This document shows, piece by piece, positions 17,194-22,487 of a stretch of 22,487 nucleotides of DNA. The notes under the pieces were generated by a model. The model saw only the letters and a program-made list of their open reading frames with translations, was not told where the DNA came from and did no database searches. The stretch is from Rhizophagus sp. LPA8_4_AMF (taxonomy: Eukaryota > Glomeromycota > Glomeromycetes > Glomerales > Glomeraceae), in the NCBI GenBank assembly GCA_021464525.1, contig JADRCO010001110.1, positions 1 to 22,487 of the forward strand, given 5' to 3'. Within the stretch, counting starts at the first letter, position 1; every line of letters begins with the position of its first letter. The translations under genes were made by a program, and so were the position numbers.

Positions 17194-19807
17194 TTAGAAT
17201 AATAACGTAAAAAAACATAAACTGGACTTATTTATAAAATTATAATTACCATTACACTGAACTTCAGATGTTAATTCTTCAATATTACGTTTTCTTGAAG
17301 AATTCAATGAACTCAATGCTTCACTAAATAACATATTGCGTTAATTAAAATTAATGTAATATAATAGTAATTCATATAATCTTTCCTTTCGATACAAATA
17401 CCTTTGATTATAATTTATATCAAGCAAGTATTCTTTTGTAACATATTCTAATAAACAATAATGAAAATGTTAAAACATTGATCATTAATCATTAAAACAT
17501 TTTTGGATTAAAGTACCTTTATTGCTTCTAACCAATGATTGAAACTTATCACCTAATATAATAAAATTATAATTAGTATTAAAGCCTTAATTAACTAAAT
17601 GAAAAATATAAAGTAAGCTGTGATAAATTATAAGTACTTTCTGATAGTGAATTAATGGATGATGAATTAGAAATTAAAGAACTTAAAGATCTACTTGTAT
17701 AAATTGCTTTTGAATGTAAACCTTCATTAAATTCAGGACCAATTTTCTTTAATTTTATTAATTCTAATCTGATTTCCTCGGCTTGCTTAAATTGGTCACT
17801 AATATCATCATCTTTAAATGAATTAAACAACCAAAAATAAATAATATTGTAAATATTTTCTATGGAAGGCCTTTTTGAAGGATTAGAATCCCAGCAACTT
17901 TCCATTAAATCAGCAAAGCATTTAGGAGTATCACGAGTGCTTTTAGGTCGTTCTCCATCAATAATGTTATAAATAAGGTTAATGTCATGTTCAATATTAT
18001 CAAAAGGCTTACGGCCTGTTGTTAGCTCCCACATGATCATACCCATACTATAAATATCGGATTCTTTTGAAAAAGAAGAACCCCTAAATATTTCTGGTGC
18101 AATATAAGGTATAACTCCATAAATTTCGTTATTAAGTGAAGTATTATTTGCAGGTTGGGATAACCCTAAATCTCCAATTTGCCATTTTCCAATAGTTTCT
18201 ATTTCACATAAAATATTACCACTATGAAAATCTCGATGTATAAAATCATTTCCGTGAATAGATTTAAGTCTAAATTAGAAAAAAAAAATAATGATAACAT
18301 ATTAATTATGGATAACCTCATTACTTAACTTCCCCTTTTTGATAATGCCAGTAGAATTTTATTACCTTCTTAGAAATCACTGGCATTATCGTAATTCCGA
18401 CCCTGAAAAAAATGCCCAAATGATATATTAAAATATATAAGTACCCTTCTGTGATTTGCCATAAAACATATAATTTCTTATCCCACGTAATATTATTAAA
18501 ATTTTTCCGTAAATAATTATGCAAGTCCCCTCCTTTTGCATAATTCATTACAAGCATATATTCTTTTGTAATGGGATCTTTTGTGATACCATAGTACTTA
18601 ATTATACGATTATTATAACACTGATGAAGTGAATTTAACTAAAAAAAAAAAAATTATTGTTAAAATAAATTTGATAAGTGTCAAGTAAAATAAATTATAG
18701 AATATAACATGCCTCATTCAAAAAATAATTGCTTATATCTTGTGTATTTAGAAATCTTTTAATTGCTACAATTTTATTTTTGTTTCTAATACTTAAAAAA
18801 TCATCATATTGATATTTACAACCGTCTAGCAACGTTGCTTTATAAACAATACCAAATCCTCCTTCTGCTATTTTTTCAAGATCTTTAATTTGAGAATATG
18901 GAATCCATCTCATTACTTGTGAATTCTTAAGATTATTTGCAATAAAATTGTATATTTCTAATGGGTTAACATAATTTTTATTACTTATATAATCTGCAAT
19001 TTGGCTATTATTTTTATTATTTAATCTTGTAGAAATAAGAAATTTATCAATAGTAATATTTTCACTATTAATACTATCAAAGTCAATATTTATAGAAATT
19101 TCTGATATATCTTTGCATTTTTTACATTGGGATTTATTTGTGATTCCAAAAATAATATTTGTTGTTAGGCAATATCTACATCCAATGTAAATTAGATAGC
19201 AATAAGAACATAATTTTTGACAATCTGATATAAACATTAGGTCCAATGTGCATATCATACATTGACTATCAGTATCCCACCATGGCAAATAAATAATTTG
19301 GATATACTTTTTAGTCAATGATGATTTAATCCATTCAGAAGTAATTACATAGCAATTTGCACATAATTTAAATTTAAATTGATTATTCTGCTTATAAATT
19401 ATTGATTTCTTACATAATTTACAACAACTTTCATTTTCAATTATAATATTATAATTATCTTGTTCTTTAATATCAATAGAATGGAATGAATAATTTGTGA
19501 TCACTTGTCTAAAATATGAGAATTCATTAAACCATTCTTGGATATTATCTGAACGAATATTTTCGCAGTTTGCATTTGTATATACGTTCAAATACTCATT
19601 AATCATATTAATCATAGGTATGTTAATTTTAGTTATTTCCTTAATATACTTAAAAAGGCATTTCTTACAATATTTTTGTTTAAATAATACTGTCTTGGAA
19701 TAATTTGTTCCACAATAATTACAATGATTTTCGTTATTATTGAAAGGAATGAAATAAATATTTATAGGACTAGATTTTAATATTGGAGTTGGATTGTTTG
19801 ATTCCAT
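17194..19807 (-). CDS. TKL-type protein kinase with large Cys-rich head, 6 exons
   Basis: Proposed exons in transcription order are 19807-18713, 18638-18445, 18269-17638, 17552-17517, 17447-17402 and 17323-17194, giving 710 residues. The head of about 300 residues has at least eight Cys pairs (C29/C32, C47/C50, C128/C132, C149/C152, C183/C186, C200/C203, C210/C213, C228/C231), suggesting zinc-ribbon modules. The kinase domain follows 'RWIPYSQI': glycine loop 'AEGGFGIVYKA' near 314-323, K350, E365, HRD at 441-443 with N448, DLG at 463-465, APE at 487-489. All catalytic residues are present. ATG at 19807 is chosen over 19897 because a TATAAAA lies between them and residues before it look like leader. 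Intron 1 is GC-AG. Intron 2 is 175 nt because it holds a repeat. The last exon is read through to the first stop; a further intron is possible. Kinase core is certain; last exons are inferred. Confidence 0.82.
18270..18444 (-). other. Intron 2 of the third kinase, enlarged by a repeat
   Basis: GTACTT donor and TAATTTAG acceptor join 'WQITEG' to 'LKSIHGNDFIHRDF', as in siblings. At 175 nt it is about twice the length of the gene's other introns (69-85 nt). Confidence 0.75.
18328..18416 (-). repeat. Dispersed hairpin repeat, copy 3, inside a kinase intron
   Basis: Read on the minus strand it has GCATTTTTTTCAGGGTCGGAATTACGATA, as in copies 1 and 2. GATAATGCCAGT at 18341-18352 and ACTGGCATTATC at 18379-18390 are perfect 12-bp inverted arms around a 26-nt loop. 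Confidence 0.75.
18639..18712 (-). other. GC-AG intron of the third kinase
   Basis: The frame is open to 'YFLNE' and resumes at 'LNSLHQCYNNRIIKYYG'. The only junction that keeps frame and family order is GAG/GCATGT at the donor and TTTTTTTAG at the acceptor (74 nt). The nearby GT gives the wrong frame. Confidence 0.65.
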
Positions 19808-20582
19808 TTTTTTGCTTAAGAAAAAATGGGTTGAAACTTGAAAACCACATTTTATAATTTCTTTCAAGGTATAAAAGATACTATATTTAGGAAACAAGAC
19901 TTATAAAGGAGATAGTTTATGGCTGTTTTTCGTTTTGATTTGTCGATCACTCGGAAGTCCACGGGAGTTAAAAAATAATATTTGAAAAGCTCACGCACTT
20001 ATTTGTAAGATACACGTATTTGTTTTTTAGGATTAGTAATTATTATAAGGGACGATGCTTTTTTGATTATTAAATTAATAATCAAAAGCTAATACTATTA
20101 TAAAATCGAAATTATTTGTGTTACATTGTACAAACGGCGATACGCAGATTAGTGCAACTTTACGTAATTATCGATACCTTTTTTAGTTCAATTTTGTTTT
20201 TATTCTGTTTATCAAGTAATTTTATTTAATTAACTTTAATTGGTTCCACTGTAACATAATAATTAATTAAATGAAAATGGATAAATTTTATTTAATAGCA
20301 ATTTCCGTTCTTCAATTATTAGAAAAGGAAAGAAATTCTTTTAAAAAAAAAATTGAAAAAGATGAGACAAAAAAAACGTCAAAATTTAAATTATGATGAC
20401 ATATCATTTATGTCGTTTAACTCGAGGCCTCTTTTTATATCCTTATTTAAATCCTTTTACGTAAAAAAAATATTATTAAAATTTTAATGAATATGTGATG
20501 ATGAAATGGAAAAACCAAATGATTGGATGAAAATATGCACGTGAAATTCATATTGGATCTTAATTATTATTTATTATTTCGG
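19808..20582. other. Upstream region of the third kinase and AT-rich intergenic DNA
   Basis: Apart from the TATA-like box noted separately, no gene is visible. Short frames lack recognisable protein sequence. Confidence 0.4.
19850..19856 (-). promoter_or_regulatory. TATA-like box of the third kinase gene
   Basis: TATAAAA on the minus strand, 43 nt before the ATG at 19807. Its distance supports that start over 19897. Confidence 0.35.
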
Positions 20583-20642
20583 ATATACATGGGGCGAATC
20601 ATAAAATAAATAAATAAATAAATAAATATACATGGGGCGAAT
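20583..20642. repeat. AAAT microsatellite between 17-bp direct repeats
   Basis: ATATACATGGGGCGAAT occurs at 20583-20599 and again at 20626-20642, with AAAT units between. A replication-slippage duplication or an insertion duplication would both explain it. Confidence 0.7.
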
Positions 20643-20650
20643 TAGGCTCA

Positions 20651-20775
20651 AGCCATGCCGAAATATTACGGCACATAACACCAATTCGGCATTAGACCTG
20701 CGTAATAACAAAAATTTGGTGTAATAAATTTCATCATTACGCCGCCTAAATGTCGAATAATTACGGCTCATATAC
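20651..20775. repeat. TTACGGC/GCCGTAA word island
   Basis: TTACGGC, TTACGCCG, TTCGGCATTA and GCCGAAAT words recur in about 125 bp. It resembles the other word islands. No ends could be assigned. Confidence 0.5.
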
Positions 20776-21500
20776 TGTACTATATATATTTCAGAAGATT
20801 ATTTGAAGTTCATTATATAAAAATTTTAATTTTATCGCAATTATTTTTATTAGGAAATATATTTTCAAAGAAAAAATAACTAAATTCTTATTTATTCCAA
20901 ACCCAATTGTTTGATAATAATAAAATTTCAATCCAATAGTGGTATAGTGAGTTTATCAAAATTTACGGCAACAGGTGTTTATGTTAGATTAGTTTACAAA
21001 GAAAGTCAGTTATAGCAATAAGCAATAAATTTATTGTTGATTCACAAAAGATAATAATATATTTATTACTTTATCATGTCTATAGTACCAATAATACCAA
21101 CCAATAATACCAATTGTTTGCGTCGAAGTCACGTGATAGTAACAGAAATGTTTTACGAATTTACAGTGTAATTCAGTGTTTATAGCAGGGGTTTATACGA
21201 AAACAAGTGTTTCTTTATTAATAATAAATGTGATGTAATCAATTCACGAAATAAAAAACTAATAAACTAATATATACTTAACAAAAATCATAAAAAATAA
21301 TATTGCTGCCTCACTCTGAGATCTGCAATATTACAATATGAAAACTATCAGTAAAAATTAACTAAAGACTATCTAATAAATCAAACCAAGATCTCGTCTC
21401 TTTCACATCATCCAGCCAGTCTATATATATTAATTCTTTGGTGAGTATAACCTATACCAAGTATGAGTTTTATCCAAAGTATCTATAACTTATACCAACA
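20776..21500. other. AT-rich intergenic DNA, no gene seen
   Basis: A short ACCAATAATACCAA duplication occurs near 21088-21115. TCACGTGA occurs at 21129. Nothing codes. Confidence 0.4.
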
Positions 21501-22065
21501 AATTGCCGATCATCATGATTAGGTCAACTATATGCCGAAATTTTGCATATACATTGCTGTCAAGTCACGTGACTGACGATCCCGTCAAAAATTTTGTAGA
21601 ACAATGTCGATCAATGTCAAAAATGTGCAGCGGCCTGAAGGCCCTATGTTGCGTTTCCCTTTCCCAGTGCGTTTTCTTTTTGGCGAATCAATTACCCTTA
21701 GGTGATTGTGGTTATTAGCGTTTTAATTAGATTAGGAATTAAATTTTATTTCTTTTCCATGTAATACCTACCACTTGTATTTGTCGTCATATTAAAAATA
21801 AAAATAAAAATAAATGTCCAGTATGTTCTTAATCCTATTCGGTATAATTTAGATTAGAACAGGTCAAGCCTCAACTCTCAAGTTCCTTAGCATAACAGAC
21901 AGGACGACTCCTCTGGGTTAGGCAGATATTTATACATTTAGTATAGTCTAGTTTTATTTTAATTCTAGCATCTATTTGTTTTATATCTTCTCCGTTTCTT
22001 GTCTTTATATGAAAAATAAAAATGAAATGAAATGTCAAGAATGTTACGAGCATATGAAATGCCAC
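21501..22065 (+). other. Possible retroelement 3' ends with A-rich tails
   Basis: A frame from about 21503 to 21718 encodes an unrecognised Cys-containing peptide ('KMCSGLKALCC') in unusually GC-rich DNA. It is followed by an AT-rich stretch ending in (AAAAT)n at 21794-21814, then ATGTCCAGTATGTT. A second similar end appears at about 21990-22045: CTTGTCTTTATATGAAAAATAAAAATGAAATG, then ATGTCAAGAATGTT. Two similar A-rich tails followed by alike sequence suggest LINE- or SINE-like 3' ends. No reverse transcriptase is present. Confidence 0.3.
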
Positions 22066-22396
22066 GAAAACATATTAGTTATTATATCTATTATATTTGT
22101 TATATTATTATACTTATTACTATGATGTTTATTTTATTAATTATAATGATTGTATTAGTACTGTGTTTTATATATTTGTTATATTTATTTTGTCTATTAT
22201 ATCTATTACATCAAAATATGTAGTTATTTATATATAAATACCATGCTGTAAACAAGAGAGAGGTTTAATGCTTTTAGGTTATTTAGTTTAAGAATCACGA
22301 TGAAGTTAATTTGGGAATTAATTTGATCCTTTATTTGCCTATACACTGCCACCAATAATATTAAGAGGACACTAGATGGTAAAGGATAATTGCAAG
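22066..22396. other. Low-complexity TAT-rich DNA, no gene seen
   Basis: Mostly TAT and TTAT units to about 22215, then AT-rich DNA without coding signal. Confidence 0.45.
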
Positions 22397-22487
22397 TAGG
22401 GATGGCAACGGTCACGGTTATAACCGTTTATGACCGGTCATGACCGTGACCGATATCGGTCGGTCAAAGACCTCTGACCGACCGTTT
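22397..22487. mobile_element. hAT-like end with GGTCACGG/GACCG word island, cut by window edge
   Basis: It starts TAGGGATGGCAACGGTCACGG, a classic hAT-type terminus, and continues with GACCG and CGGTC words in both orientations to the window end. The rest of the element lies outside the window. Confidence 0.5.

Noticed and set aside
18321..18557. Kinase exon reading through into 'GIITIMPVISKK'-type sequence
   Set aside because: The part after 'WQITEG' is the inserted hairpin repeat within intron 2; splicing to 18269 restores the HRD region.
19497..19703. 68-codon plus frame
   Set aside because: Antisense to the Cys-rich head of the third kinase, which is clearly the coding strand.
22032..22415. 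Short frames on both strands near the window end
   Set aside because: Low-complexity TAT-rich DNA; hydrophobic or random products without homology.
1..22487. CRISPR arrays, bacterial operons or ribosome binding sites
   Set aside because: Nothing of the kind is visible, and introns and gene families point to a fungal nucleus.

Overview
This window looks like nuclear DNA of an arbuscular mycorrhizal fungus, most likely Rhizophagus irregularis or a close Glomeromycotina relative. The evidence is a strongly AT-rich background, 60-100 nt introns with fungal splice sites, and three Cys-rich-headed TKL-type protein kinases plus an F-box gene that match the expanded Rhizophagus families as I remember them. 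No database search was run, so the organism call is recognition, not proof. Genes occupy less than a third of the window; the rest is transposon-derived repeat and AT-rich filler.

Layout. A broken N-terminal kinase fragment (381-730, minus) sits next to a TTGGCC-rich transposon-like element (797-1037). After about 2 kb of AT-rich DNA comes an apparently intact kinase gene (3025-5349, plus) whose C-terminal tail is split over small exons. From 5350 to 9140 there is mostly repeat, including a CTGCTG-rich block, a degenerate ~175-bp tandem array and a GGTC-rich hairpin block. A dead F-box gene lies at 9142-9475. A second kinase (10296-11861, plus) is nearly intronless and carries a one-base frameshift near its end. 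From 12276 to 13631 lies a 1.34-kb hAT-like element with 8-bp target-site duplications and a second, AATGAC-rich element nested inside. From 13630 to 17190 are minor repeats, including a ~55-bp GTTACGCG tandem array and a 124-bp foldback. The third kinase (17194-19807, minus) has six exons, one GC-AG intron, and one intron invaded by a hairpin repeat present twice elsewhere in the window. From 19810 to the end there is no convincing gene. The window ends inside another word-repeat block with a hAT-like terminus.

How the genes relate. The three kinases share an N-terminal Cys-pair region, a Trp-Ile-Pro-Tyr linker just before the kinase domain, and DLG instead of DFG, so they are paralogues rather than members of one pathway operon. 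Their tails differ most: the first kinase has five short exons, each a multiple of three and flanked by phase-1 introns, so any of them could be skipped without changing frame. The most notable non-coding theme is a set of about ten GC-richer islands, each made of one short word repeated in both orientations (a different word in each island). At least two have hAT-style ends and 7/8-matching 8-bp duplications.
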